In this document: positions 21,524-30,996 of the stretch, piece after piece
How the letters are laid out: each line of letters starts with the position of its first letter
Position numbering within the stretch: position 1 is the stretch's first letter
DNA from: Rhodobacteraceae bacterium HLUCCA12
GTDB taxonomy: Bacteria > Pseudomonadota > Alphaproteobacteria > Rhodobacterales > Rhodobacteraceae
Length of the DNA: 64,000 nt
NCBI GenBank assembly: GCA_001314715.1
Contig: LJSV01000002.1
Coordinates: 62,001-126,000 of the forward strand
Reading direction: 5' to 3'
Position numbers and translations under genes: made by a program
Notes under the pieces: model-generated
Database searches by the model: none
What the model saw: the letters and a program-made list of their open reading frames with translations, nothing else
What the model was told of the DNA's origin: nothing

Positions 21524-22726
21524 TCAGGCTTTGCGCGCGCGTTTCGGCGCGGCGCGCGGACGCAGCAGGATCGGCGCATAAAGCGCCGCGAACCCGGCCA
21601 TCCCCGCGATCCACAAGGTCGCCGACAGATGCAATACGCCCGGTAGCGCGGGCCACCACCCGGCCAGTGCGCGCGCCACGACCGCGCCGATCACCGCCAG
21701 ATAGATCGCGCTGGTTCCGCCACCGGCTGTCAGTGGCAGGCCGGAATGGCCCAGGCTCGCACGGCTCATGACGGCCAAAGTCGTCAGGCCGACCGCGCCC
21801 GCCATCCAGACATGTTTCGCGGCGCTTTCGGGGCCGATCCCCAGCGCTGCTAGCCCGACCGCGGCAAAGCCCAACGGGATGAAGCCAAAGGCCGCGTGCA
21901 AGACCCAGACCAGGGGTTCCGCGTGACAACGCAGGCCGCGCCAGCGCGCCAGCCGGGCCAGGTTGGCCAACGCCGCGGCCAGGCACGCGATCCCGGTCAG
22001 CGGGGCGCCCGGCCAAAGCATCCAGCCGATCACGGCAAGGATGGTCAGGGCCATTATGCCATTGTCGATCCGGTCGGGCGGTGCCGGCAGGACGGGCGAC
22101 TTGCGCCCGGCCAGCCAGTTGCGCGTGAAACTGGGGATGATCCGCCCCCCGATCAGCGTGATCAGGATGACCAGCGCCCCCAACGCCGTGCGCGCGGAAA
22201 GGCCGCTTGCGGCATAGCCGGTCGCCGCCTCGGCGTGGTAGCCCGCATTCGCCGCGCCCAGCACCATCAGAACGCCCAGAACCTTCAGGTTGCGCCAGTT
22301 CCGCCCGGCGATCACCTCGCGCGCGATGGCGGCCATCAGGGCCAGCGGAAAGGCAAGATCGGCGCCAACCACGATCCAACCCGGCAGCCAGGCAGAAACC
22401 GACAGGACCGCCCGCCCGATCAGCCAAAGACCGACCAGGGCCGCCAACGGCCAGCCCACGATCGGAAACCGGCCCGTCCAGTTGGGAACGGCGGTCATCA
22501 GGAAACCGGCGATAACCGCCCAGCTGTAACCGAACAGCAGGGCATTTGCGTGCCATGAGACCGCGTCCATGGTCACGGGCAGCGCGGCCTGGCCCGTCAG
22601 CATGAAAAGCCATGCCACCATCGCCACCGCGGCCCAGATTGCCGACAAAAGGAAAAAGGGGCGATAGCCATAGCTCAGGATGGCGGGTCCCTTCCAGGCC
22701 CGGATCCGTTCCGCCGATGTCGTCAT
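21524..22726 (-). CDS. nnrS: NnrS family protein (heme/copper membrane protein linked to NO stress/denitrification)
   Basis: ILSYGYRPFFLLSAIWAAVAM..., multi-TM; NnrS N-terminal signature. Confidence 0.92.
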   Translation of the reverse strand: MTTSAERIRAWKGPAILSYGYRPFFLLSAIWAAVAMVAWLFMLTGQAALPVTMDAVSWHANALLFGYSWAVIAGFLMTAVPNWTGRFPIVGWPLAALVGLWLIGRAVLSVSAWLPGWIVVGADLAFPLALMAAIAREVIAGRNWRNLKVLGVLMVLGAANAGYHAEAATGYAASGLSARTALGALVILITLIGGRIIPSFTRNWLAGRKSPVLPAPPDRIDNGIMALTILAVIGWMLWPGAPLTGIACLAAALANLARLARWRGLRCHAEPLVWVLHAAFGFIPLGFAAVGLAALGIGPESAAKHVWMAGAVGLTTLAVMSRASLGHSGLPLTAGGGTSAIYLAVIGAVVARALAGWWPALPGVLHLSATLWIAGMAGFAALYAPILLRPRAAPKRARKA

Positions 22727-23376
22727 GGTTTTGCCTCGTATTGAAGGCCCGCCTCGGTCACGATCGCGCTCAGGCCGATGTCGTGGGGCTGGGGAAAGAT
22801 GGTGGACAGGCGCGCCGATTGCAGCCCGACCCCGATCGCGCGCGGCGGCGGCGTGCGCGCGGCCAGCGTCCGGTCGAAATAGCCGCCGCCATGGCCCAGC
22901 CGATAGCCGGCCGCGTCCCATCCGACCAGCGGGGCCAGCACGATATCCGGCATCAGCGTCGCGGCATCGGCCGGGGGCTCGGGGATGCGCCAGTGACCCG
23001 GTTGCAGGCGCGCGCCCGGCTCCCAGTGGCGAAACACCAGGGGGCAGCGCGGCGTTTCCACCACGGGCAGCGCCAGCGTCGCGCCCTTCGCGTGCAGCGC
23101 ATACAACCAGAACCGCAGATCGGGCTCACCGCGGATCGGCCAGTATCCGGCGATCACGTGGCCTGTCACATCGCCCAGAACCGTATCCAGATGCGCCGCG
23201 ATGGCCTGGGCCAGTGCCGTCCGCTCGGCCAGGGGCAGCGCGGCGCGCGCCGCGATCAGGCGCGCACGCTCGGCCCGGCGCCAGCGCGCAACCTCCAGCG
23301 CCTGTTGGGGGTCCGCCAGATCCGCCGCCATGCAGGGGGATGACGCATAGGCCTTGTCCGGCATGTTCCGTGTCAT
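22723..23376 (-). CDS. fthC: 5-formyltetrahydrofolate cyclo-ligase
   Basis: PDIVLAPLVGWDAAGYRLGHGGGYFDRTLA motif; start uncertain (23376, 23385 or 23406). Confidence 0.9.
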   Translation of the reverse strand: MTRNMPDKAYASSPCMAADLADPQQALEVARWRRAERARLIAARAALPLAERTALAQAIAAHLDTVLGDVTGHVIAGYWPIRGEPDLRFWLYALHAKGATLALPVVETPRCPLVFRHWEPGARLQPGHWRIPEPPADAATLMPDIVLAPLVGWDAAGYRLGHGGGYFDRTLAARTPPPRAIGVGLQSARLSTIFPQPHDIGLSAIVTEAGLQYEAKP

Positions 23377-23390
23377 CGACTGCATTCTCC

Positions 23391-23457
23391 CTTCATCTTG
23401 CCCCAAATACGCCGGGGGTGAATTGGCCGCAGGCCAAGGGGGGGCAGCGCCCCCCTC
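23391..23457 (+). repeat. Intergenic double-hairpin repeat, copy 2
   Basis: CTTCATCTTGCCCCAAATACGCCGGGGGTGAAT + TTGGCCGCAGGCCAA + GGGGGGCAGCGCCCCCC. Confidence 0.85.
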
Positions 23458-23521
23458 TACGCTGCGGGGCCTTGTCGGTGCGGAACCGATGGAAAGCTAT
23501 CCGCCATGAAGGGCGCATGAG

Positions 23522-23535
23522 TTGATATATGTCAA
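23522..23535. promoter_or_regulatory. FNR/NNR-type box TTGATATATGTCAA
   Basis: TTGAT-N4-GTCAA upstream of the fthC-nnrS operon. Confidence 0.65.
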
Positions 23536-23569
23536 GCATCGGCGATGCCCGAGTACTAGTCAGCAAGGC

Positions 23570-23722
23570 ATCCGGATGCCCGGTGCAATGTCGCCTGCCA
23601 CCGTTTCCCGCCCTGCATACCAGGCGCCGTGGGGTCTGGCGTATCGGGACAGCACGGCTTCTCTCACCCGGATGGGTGCGGCTGTGGTGCTGCCAAAGGT
23701 GGCATGTGACCCGTGCCCGGTG
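23570..23722 (-). ncRNA. ssrS: Candidate 6S RNA (ssrS)
   Basis: Non-coding gap of about 370 nt directly upstream of fthC (known ssrS neighbourhood); minus-strand closing stem GCCACC...GGTGGC plus GTC...GAC; apical half contains GAGAAGCC as in E. coli 6S. Confidence 0.5.
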
Positions 23723-23753
23723 ACCACCCGATCAAGGCGTCAGTGGCCGGCGA

Positions 23754-24308
23754 TTACGCTGGTCGCCATTTGATCGAACAGCCTATTGAGGGCGTTTGTT
23801 CGCGCGGGCCTTCGCCGGTCTGGGAAATCTGTCGCATGGCTTCGAATAATTCGCGCTGCGTCTCGCCTTCGGGCGGATTGCGGCCGTGCGCGTCCAGCCT
23901 GCCTCGGTACTGCAGCTCTCCAGCCGCGTTGAAGCCGAAAAAGTCGGGGGTGCAGGCCGCGCCATAGGCCGCGGCCACGGCCTGGGTTTCGTCATGCAGA
24001 TAGGGAAAGGGCAGGTCATGCTCGCGCGCCATTTCCCGCATCCGCTCGAAACTGTCGGCGGGATAGGCGTTGGCGTCATTCGAGCAGATCGCGGCCGCGC
24101 CGATACCGATTGCCTTCAATTCGCGCACGTCGCGCTTGATCCGGTCGAGCGCGGCCAGAACATAGGGGCAGTGATTGCAAAGGAACATGATCAGCGTTCC
24201 CTTGGACCCGGCAATGTCGATATAGCTCAACATCCGACCGTCGGTTGCGGGCAAGCGGAACGATGGCGCTTTCCAACCAAAATCGCAAACAGGGGGCGAT
24301 GCGGCCAT
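23754..24308 (-). CDS. Thioredoxin-family / AhpC-TSA-like redoxin
   Basis: CDFGWKAPSFRLPATDGRMLSYIDIAGSKGTLIMFLCNHCPYVLA. Confidence 0.85.
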   Translation of the reverse strand: MAASPPVCDFGWKAPSFRLPATDGRMLSYIDIAGSKGTLIMFLCNHCPYVLAALDRIKRDVRELKAIGIGAAAICSNDANAYPADSFERMREMAREHDLPFPYLHDETQAVAAAYGAACTPDFFGFNAAGELQYRGRLDAHGRNPPEGETQRELFEAMRQISQTGEGPREQTPSIGCSIKWRPA

Positions 24309-24363
24309 GATCGACACCTAACATTTTGCAGAGAAAAACAGTGGCCGCAATCGCCGGTCCCTG

Positions 24364-25692
24364 TCAAGTTTCCAGAGCGTGGGCGATGGCGCGCGACAAC
24401 TTGCCGGTCAGCTCGTCAATCTGTGTTTCACTCAGAATGAACGGCGGCGCCAGCAGGACATGATCGCCGCGCACACCGTCGATCGTTCCACCCATCGGAT
24501 AGCAGATCAGCCCCTCGTCCATCGCGGCGGCCTTGATCCGCGCGTGCAGCTTGCGATCGGGGTCGAAGGGTGCCTTGGTGTCGGGATCCGCGACCAGTTC
24601 GATGCCGCGAAACAGCCCGCGCCCGCGAATGTCGCCGACATGCGGATGCTGCCCGAACGTCGCATCAAGGGCGGCATCAAGTTGTGCGCCCCGTTCACGA
24701 ACCTGCGCCAGCAGATCGCGCTCATGGATGGCACGCAGAACCGCGCGGGCCCCGGCCGCCGCCATGGCATGGCCCATATAGGTATGCCCGTGCTGAAAGA
24801 AGCCCGACCCCGCAGCGATCGCGTCATAGATCCGCGCCGAAGTCAGCAGCGCGCCGATCGGCTGATACCCCGCGCCAAGACCCTTGGCGATGGTGATCAT
24901 GTCGGGCGCGACACCGTCCTCGGTGCAGGCGAACAGGTGGCCTGTCCGCCCCATGCCGCACATGACCTCGTCAAGGATCAGCAGCACGCCGTATTGGTCG
25001 CAGATCTCGCGCACGCGCTTCAGATAGCCGGGCACGGCCGGCACCGCGCCCAGCGTGGCCCCGACCACCGGTTCGGCGATGAAGGCCATCACGGTCTCCG
25101 GCCCCAGGCGTTGGATTTCGGCCTCAAGCTCGTTGGCGACGCGCTGGCCGTACTCCCATTGCGTTTCGCCCTCCATGCGGTCGCGGTATTCATAGCAGGG
25201 CGCGATATGGCTCATCTCGGTCAAGAGGGGCGCGAATTGCGCGCGCCTCCAGGCATTGCCGCCCGCCGAAAGCGCGCCCAGGGTATTGCCGTGATAGCTT
25301 TGCCGGCGCGCGATCAGGCGGTGGCGACTGGGTTGGCCGATTTCCAGGAAATACTGGCGCGCCAGTTTAATCGATGCTTCCACGGCCTCGGAGCCGCCCG
25401 AGACCAGATAGACCCGGTCAATGCCCTCGGGCGCCTGCGCGACAAGCATATCCGCCAGGTCCTCGGCCGGTTGCGAGGTGAAAAAACCGGTATGCGCAAA
25501 GGCGAGCCGGTCCAGCTGTTCGTGCAGGGCGGCCCGGACATCCGTATCGGAATGGCCCAGGCACGAGACCGCGGCGCCGCCCGAACCGTCGAGATAGCGT
25601 TTGCCATCGGTGTCGATGATATAGCACCCGTCGCCGCGCTGGGCGATCGGCTGACGACCGCGGGTCGAGCGGCCGAAAATATGGTCGGGCAT
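24364..25692 (-). CDS. Aspartate aminotransferase family protein (class III, PLP-dependent)
   Basis: GSEAVEASIKLARQY, LLILDEVMCGMGRTG, MITIAKGLGAGYQPIGA (PLP Lys). Confidence 0.93.
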   Translation of the reverse strand: MPDHIFGRSTRGRQPIAQRGDGCYIIDTDGKRYLDGSGGAAVSCLGHSDTDVRAALHEQLDRLAFAHTGFFTSQPAEDLADMLVAQAPEGIDRVYLVSGGSEAVEASIKLARQYFLEIGQPSRHRLIARRQSYHGNTLGALSAGGNAWRRAQFAPLLTEMSHIAPCYEYRDRMEGETQWEYGQRVANELEAEIQRLGPETVMAFIAEPVVGATLGAVPAVPGYLKRVREICDQYGVLLILDEVMCGMGRTGHLFACTEDGVAPDMITIAKGLGAGYQPIGALLTSARIYDAIAAGSGFFQHGHTYMGHAMAAAGARAVLRAIHERDLLAQVRERGAQLDAALDATFGQHPHVGDIRGRGLFRGIELVADPDTKAPFDPDRKLHARIKAAAMDEGLICYPMGGTIDGVRGDHVLLAPPFILSETQIDELTGKLSRAIAHALET

Positions 25693-25694
25693 GG

Positions 25695-26126
25695 TCAGCC
25701 TCTTACGACATAGACGGAACAGGGGGCGTGGCGCACGACACGGGCGGCATTCGGCCCCAGCAGATAATCCTTCAACTCGGGCCGGTGCGAGGCCATGACG
25801 ATCACATCGGGTTTCAGCTTATCCGCCGCGCGCAGGATCTCGTCATAGATGGTGCCGTGCAGGATATGGGGATGCACCTCGACGGCGTCGGGGACATTTT
25901 CCGCCACCCAATCCTTGAGGCTCTTGCCCATCGCCTTGAGCGCGTCGCGCTCGAAATCCTTGCGGAAAAAGCCGCTGACCTGAGACAGACCGAAATCGGG
26001 CAGGACGCTGACGACATGCAGCACACCGTTGGCCCCCAGGATGGCCAGGGCCTCGGCCAGGGGTTTTTGCCAGCTGTTGGCATCCGACAGGTCGATCGGC
26101 AGAAGCACGGTGCGGGATGTGGGCAT
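25695..26126 (-). CDS. Universal stress protein (UspA family)
   Basis: VLLPIDLSDANSWQKPL...VIVMASHRPELKDYLLGPNAARVVRHAPCSVYVVR. Confidence 0.9.
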   Translation of the reverse strand: MPTSRTVLLPIDLSDANSWQKPLAEALAILGANGVLHVVSVLPDFGLSQVSGFFRKDFERDALKAMGKSLKDWVAENVPDAVEVHPHILHGTIYDEILRAADKLKPDVIVMASHRPELKDYLLGPNAARVVRHAPCSVYVVRG

Positions 26127-26152
26127 GGTCGTGGCTCCGTGTCAGGGCGGGA

Positions 26153-28786
26153 TTAGAAGGCGGGTTTGGTCTGCCGCCGGCGCTGGAAAACGATCACCAG
26201 GCCCAGCAACAGCAGCGCCGGAATATAGAACACCTCTTTCGGCATCCGGTCGGCGCGTCGTTGCACCGCGCTGATCTCGACCGGCTCTTCGCCGTAGAAA
26301 TCGAACCCCGACAGCGCGTCGGCATGGGGCGTGGCGGGCATCGGTTCGTCCATCGCCATGCGGTCGCCGTCAGGCATCAGCCAAAGCCCGGTTTCATCCA
26401 GACGCTCGTCAGACGGTGTGTCCTCGACATTCACCAGAAGTGTGGTGCTGGTGGGGGCGCCGGTATTGAAATCCGGTCCCGTGACCAGCAACCGCAATTG
26501 TGTGCCGGGATCGGCCTCTTGCAAGATTTCCTCGAACTGCGCGGGCGGCAAATCGACAAAGGGGGGATGCACCCGGTCGAGCCAGAAGTTTGGCACGAAC
26601 AGCGTAAACGCCACCAAAAGCAGCGCCGCGGTTTCCCAAAGCCGTGACGGCGCCAGGAAATACCCTTGGGTCGCGGCAGCAAACAGCAGCATGGCAAAAG
26701 TCGCCGTGACAAAGACGACAGCAGCCTCGAACAGGCCTGCCGCGGTGCCAAGGTCGATCCCGTAAAGGATCAGGGCCGGATTGTAGATGAACAGAAACGG
26801 CAGCGCGACGGTGCGCAGGCTGTAGAAAAACGCAGTGATGCCCGTCTTGATCGGATCGCCGCCTGAGACGGCAGCGGCGGCGAAGCTGGCCAGACCCACC
26901 GGTGGCGTCACATCGGCCATGATGCCGAAATAGAAGACAAAGAGATGCGCTGCGATCAGCGGAACGATGAGCCCTTCCTGGGCGCCGAGCGAGACAACGA
27001 CCGAGGCCATGAGCGACGAGACAACGATGTAATTGGCCGTGGTCGGCAGGCCCAGCCCCAGGACCAGCGAAAACAGACCCACGAGAATCAGCATGAGGAA
27101 CAGGTTGCCCATCGACAAGACTTCCACAAGGCTGGCAAGCTCGGTGCCGATCGGTGTGCGCGTCACTGTCGCCACGATGATGCCGGCGGCACCTGTGGCC
27201 ACGGCAATGCCGATCATGTTGCGCGACCCGGCGATCATGCCGTCGAACAGGTCGCCGATACCGCCGCGCAATTCGGGCAGCCAGGATTGCCCGCGCATCA
27301 GTGCCTTGATGGGCCGCTGGGTCATGATGATGAGCACCATCACCAGCACCGCGTAGAAAGCCGATTTCGCCGGCGACTGACGCTCGACCATCAGATACCA
27401 GACCAGAACCAGGATCGGCAGCAGGAAGTGCAGGCCGGTCGGCACGACCTCGCCCATGACAGGCAGTTTGATCTGCTTTTCGTTCGGGTCGTCCATTTCC
27501 AGGTCGGGCTTGCCCGAGGCGATCGCCAGGGCGCCCAGATAGAGCGCCAGAACCACGCCACCGATGACCCAGCCTGCGATGGCGGGAACGCTGGCGCGCA
27601 GCATGTCCACCGCCCAGATCGCGCCATAGAACACGACGCCTGCTACGGCGAATCCGATGATTGCCTTCAGGAACATGGCAAGCAGGCTTTTTGATTCACC
27701 CAGCGCAGGCATGTTCTTTTTCAGCGCCTCAAGGTGAACGATATAGACCAGCGCAATGTACGAGATTACGGCGGGCACGAAGGCGTGCTTGATGACATCG
27801 AGATAGGAAATACCGATGAACTCGACCATCAGAAACGCGGCGGCGCCCATGACCGGCGGCATGATCTGTCCGTTGACCGAACTGGCCACCTCGACCGCGC
27901 CGGCCTTTTCGTTGGAAAAGCCCACACGCTTCATCAGCGGGATGGTGAATGTCCCAGTGGTCACGACATTGGCGATCGACGAGCCCGAGATCAGCCCGGT
28001 GGCCGCCGAGCCGACGACCGCTGCTTTGGCCGGGCCGCCGCGCAAATGGCCCAGGCCGGCGAAAGCCATCTTGATGAAGTAGTTGCCGGCACCTGCCTTG
28101 TCCAACAGCGATCCGAACAGGACGAAAAGGAACACGAAGGCCGTGGAGACGCCCAGCGGAATGCCGAAAACGCCCTCGGTCGAAAGCCATTGCGTGTTGA
28201 CAACGGCCGTGAACGACCGGCCCTGATGCGCGATCAGGTCGGGGATCAGCCAGCCCTGTCCGAAATAGCTGTAGGCCAGGAACACCCCGGCCACCACCGA
28301 CAGCGCCGGTCCCAACGAGCGGCGACTGGCCTCAAGCAAGACGATCACCCCGATCGCGCCGATCCAGATCTGGCTTTGCGTGGGCAGGCCCGATCGCGCC
28401 GTCCTGGCCAGTTCGTCCGAGAACCAGAATACGTAAAGCGCGCAGCCCGCGCCGAGGATGGCCAGAATCCAGTCATAGAGCGGGATGTGATCGCGGGGCG
28501 CGGTCTTGGCGGCCGGATAGGCCAGGAACGCCAGCGCAAGGCCCAGTGCCAGATGCATCGGGCGGGTCTGGTCGGAGCCCATGATCTTGACGAAGGGCAA
28601 CTCGCCGAACCAGAACTGCGGTTCGGAAATCCAGACCTGGAACAGCGCCCAGAACAGCGACAATCCGGCGATCAGCAGGGCGACGGCCCGACTGCGCGGG
28701 TTGCGCGCGCCACTGTCCGACGAGGCCAGCAGATCCTGCAGTTCATCGTCGCTGAAGTCCTTGGCGCGCTTGTTCTCGTCGCTCAT
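26153..28786 (-). CDS. TRAP transporter fused permease (4TM/12TM, TAXI type)
   Basis: DctM-type motifs (GSSIANVVTTGTFTIPLMKRVGFSNEKAGAVEVASSVNGQIMPPVMGAAAFLM). Confidence 0.93.
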   Translation of the reverse strand: MSDENKRAKDFSDDELQDLLASSDSGARNPRSRAVALLIAGLSLFWALFQVWISEPQFWFGELPFVKIMGSDQTRPMHLALGLALAFLAYPAAKTAPRDHIPLYDWILAILGAGCALYVFWFSDELARTARSGLPTQSQIWIGAIGVIVLLEASRRSLGPALSVVAGVFLAYSYFGQGWLIPDLIAHQGRSFTAVVNTQWLSTEGVFGIPLGVSTAFVFLFVLFGSLLDKAGAGNYFIKMAFAGLGHLRGGPAKAAVVGSAATGLISGSSIANVVTTGTFTIPLMKRVGFSNEKAGAVEVASSVNGQIMPPVMGAAAFLMVEFIGISYLDVIKHAFVPAVISYIALVYIVHLEALKKNMPALGESKSLLAMFLKAIIGFAVAGVVFYGAIWAVDMLRASVPAIAGWVIGGVVLALYLGALAIASGKPDLEMDDPNEKQIKLPVMGEVVPTGLHFLLPILVLVWYLMVERQSPAKSAFYAVLVMVLIIMTQRPIKALMRGQSWLPELRGGIGDLFDGMIAGSRNMIGIAVATGAAGIIVATVTRTPIGTELASLVEVLSMGNLFLMLILVGLFSLVLGLGLPTTANYIVVSSLMASVVVSLGAQEGLIVPLIAAHLFVFYFGIMADVTPPVGLASFAAAAVSGGDPIKTGITAFFYSLRTVALPFLFIYNPALILYGIDLGTAAGLFEAAVVFVTATFAMLLFAAATQGYFLAPSRLWETAALLLVAFTLFVPNFWLDRVHPPFVDLPPAQFEEILQEADPGTQLRLLVTGPDFNTGAPTSTTLLVNVEDTPSDERLDETGLWLMPDGDRMAMDEPMPATPHADALSGFDFYGEEPVEISAVQRRADRMPKEVFYIPALLLLGLVIVFQRRRQTKPAF

Positions 28787-28901
28787 TGCCGGGCCCTCCC
28801 TGTCCGCTGGCCGGTCACTGTTGGTGCCTGCCCTTTGCCGGGTCAGGCAAGGCCGCGCCCCCACAAGGGGACGCGGCCATGACATTCAAGCGATGGCGCG
28901 A

Positions 28902-29867
28902 TCAGTCCATCAGGCCCGCTTCGCGGTAGTAGCGCGCGGCACCGTCATGCAGCGGGGCCGACAGGCCGTCGGTGATCATTTCCTCGGGGTCCAGGTTGGC
29001 CAGGGCCGGGTGCAGCCCTTGGAACACCTCAAGGTTGTCGAAGACCGCCTTGGCGACCTCGTAGACGATGTCGTCGGACACTTCGGCCGAGCTGACGACG
29101 GTGGCGCCGACGCCAAAGGTGGTCACGTCCTCGTCGTTGCCGCGATAGGTGCCACCGGGGATGGTGGCCATGCGGTAATAGGGGTTTTCGTCCACCAGGG
29201 CGCGGATCTCGTCATTATCGACGGTGACCAGCACCGCATCGCATCCGGTCGTGGCTTCCTGAATGTTGCCCGACGGATGGCCGACCGGATAGACGAAGGC
29301 GTCGATGTTGTTGTCGCACAGCGCCTGCGAATGTTCGCCCGGGGGCAGTTCCGAGGCGACGGCGAAGTCGTCCATGGTCCAGCCCATGGCTTCCATCACC
29401 ACTTCCATGGTTCCGCGCGAGCCCGATCCGGGGTTGCCGACGTTCACGCGCTTGCCGACCAGGTCTTCCAGCGTCTCGATGTCGGCATCGGCGCGGGCCA
29501 CGATGGTAAAGGGCTCAGGGTGCAGCGAGAAGACGGCGCGCAGATCCTCGAAGGCGCCCTGCTCCTCGAAGTCCGAACTGCCGTTATGGGCGTGATACTG
29601 CCAGTCGGACTGGGCAACGCCGAATTCCAGCTCGCCCGAGCGCAGCGCATTGATGTTGAAGATCGAGCCGCCGGTCGATTCCACGCCGCAGCGGATGCCG
29701 TGCTCGGAACGGTCGCGGTTGACCAGGCGGCAGATGGCGCCGCCCGCCGGATAATAGACCCCGGTCACACCGCCGGTACCGATGGCGACGAAGGTTTGCT
29801 GGGCAAAGGCAGGACCGGTGGCCAGAGCGGCCGCGGCGGCGATGCCGGAAAGAATCACTTTGTTCAT
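28902..29867 (-). CDS. TAXI family TRAP transporter solute-binding protein
   Basis: FVAIGTGGVTGVYYPAGGAICRLVNRDRSEHGIRCGVESTGGSIFNINALRSGELEFG. Confidence 0.95.
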   Translation of the reverse strand: MNKVILSGIAAAAALATGPAFAQQTFVAIGTGGVTGVYYPAGGAICRLVNRDRSEHGIRCGVESTGGSIFNINALRSGELEFGVAQSDWQYHAHNGSSDFEEQGAFEDLRAVFSLHPEPFTIVARADADIETLEDLVGKRVNVGNPGSGSRGTMEVVMEAMGWTMDDFAVASELPPGEHSQALCDNNIDAFVYPVGHPSGNIQEATTGCDAVLVTVDNDEIRALVDENPYYRMATIPGGTYRGNDEDVTTFGVGATVVSSAEVSDDIVYEVAKAVFDNLEVFQGLHPALANLDPEEMITDGLSAPLHDGAARYYREAGLMD

Positions 29868-29964
29868 GGGAACCCCCCAATGGTTGGCACGAAAGTTGCA
29901 CCCGATCACACAGCGAGCCCGCGCGACCGGATCACTCTTGAAAGGAAACATATGTGTTGCGAAA

Positions 29965-29981
29965 GTCAACTTGATAATCAA
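29965..29981. promoter_or_regulatory. Half-site cluster GTCAACTTGATAATCAA in a divergent promoter region
   Basis: Three alternating half-sites between TAXI SBP (-) and RpiR regulator (+). Confidence 0.4.
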
Positions 29982-30036
29982 ATGTGTCCTCTTTGCAGGG
30001 CCGAACCTTGCCGGATATCCGCACGGTGATCATGCC

Positions 30037-30948
30037 ATGACCCCCGACCCGTCATCACAGACCGCGCCAGTTTTTGCGCATGCCGACGATCTGGTCGCGC
30101 GGCTGCGGCGGCTGTCCGAGACGGGAACGCCCCAGGTCGGCGCCCTTGCCGCCTGGCTGGCCGACCGCCCCGAGGAACTGGCCTTTCATTCGGTGCGCAC
30201 GCTGGCGACGCGGGCAGAGACGAATGCCAACACGGTGATCCGGCTGGCGCGCGCCCTTGGCTTTGCCGGCTTCGAACCATGCCGGGCAGCCGCGCAGCAG
30301 GCGTTGCGGGGCCGGGCGCTGACCTATGGTGCGCGCGTCGGTGCCCTGGCCGGGCGCGATGGTTCGGAACTTGAGGACGAGTTGTTGCAAGCCGCGCGCG
30401 CGACCGTCGAGGGCGTATTCGCGCCGGAACTGGCCGCGGCGATCCGCGCCAGCGTGCCGCTGATCCGGCAGGCGCGACAGGTGCATTGCGTCGGCGTGCG
30501 CGGCTGTTTCGGTCTGGCAAGCTATTTCACCTATATCGGCTCGCTGGCGCATGCCAATATCATGCCCACGCCCGGCCAGCCGGGGCTGATCATGGACTCG
30601 CTGGCCGAATGCGATTCACGCGATGTGGTGATTGCCATCACCTTTCCGCATTACTCGTCCGAGGTGGTGCGCGCGGCCGGGGTCGCGCGCGCGCAGGGCA
30701 GCGCGTTGATTGCCATCACCGACAGCCACAGCGCCCCGATCGCGCGCGGCGCGACGGTTGTGCTGCGCCCGCCCATGCTGGGCCCGCATGTCATGCCCAG
30801 CCTGTCGGGGGCGTTCCTGCTGATCGAAACACTTCTGGCGCATCTGGCGGCGCAGGATCCACAGGCACAGACCCGTGTGCGCCGGTTCGAGGAGCGGCTT
30901 TTGCGCTTGGGTGCCTATGTTTCCGGTGCACCCGACGGTTCCGCGTGA
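30037..30948 (+). CDS. MurR/RpiR-family transcriptional regulator
   Basis: N-terminal HTH (SVRTLATRAETNANTVIRLARALGFAGFEPCR) plus SIS domain (VHCVGVRGCFGLASYFTYIG...DVVIAITFPHYSSEVVRAAGVARAQG). Confidence 0.9.
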   Translation: MTPDPSSQTAPVFAHADDLVARLRRLSETGTPQVGALAAWLADRPEELAFHSVRTLATRAETNANTVIRLARALGFAGFEPCRAAAQQALRGRALTYGARVGALAGRDGSELEDELLQAARATVEGVFAPELAAAIRASVPLIRQARQVHCVGVRGCFGLASYFTYIGSLAHANIMPTPGQPGLIMDSLAECDSRDVVIAITFPHYSSEVVRAAGVARAQGSALIAITDSHSAPIARGATVVLRPPMLGPHVMPSLSGAFLLIETLLAHLAAQDPQAQTRVRRFEERLLRLGAYVSGAPDGSA

Positions 30949-30996
30949 CATCCATGCGCCTGGGCCGGGCGCCAAGGGCCTGCGCGAGGCTGAGAG

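Noticed and set aside
22680-23525. ORFs ending in strings such as LAPNTPGVNWPQAKGG, or elsewhere ANSPPSVFGAR / ANSPPRVFAAR
   Set aside because: These recurrent peptides are just translations of the intergenic double-hairpin repeat, not a shared protein motif.
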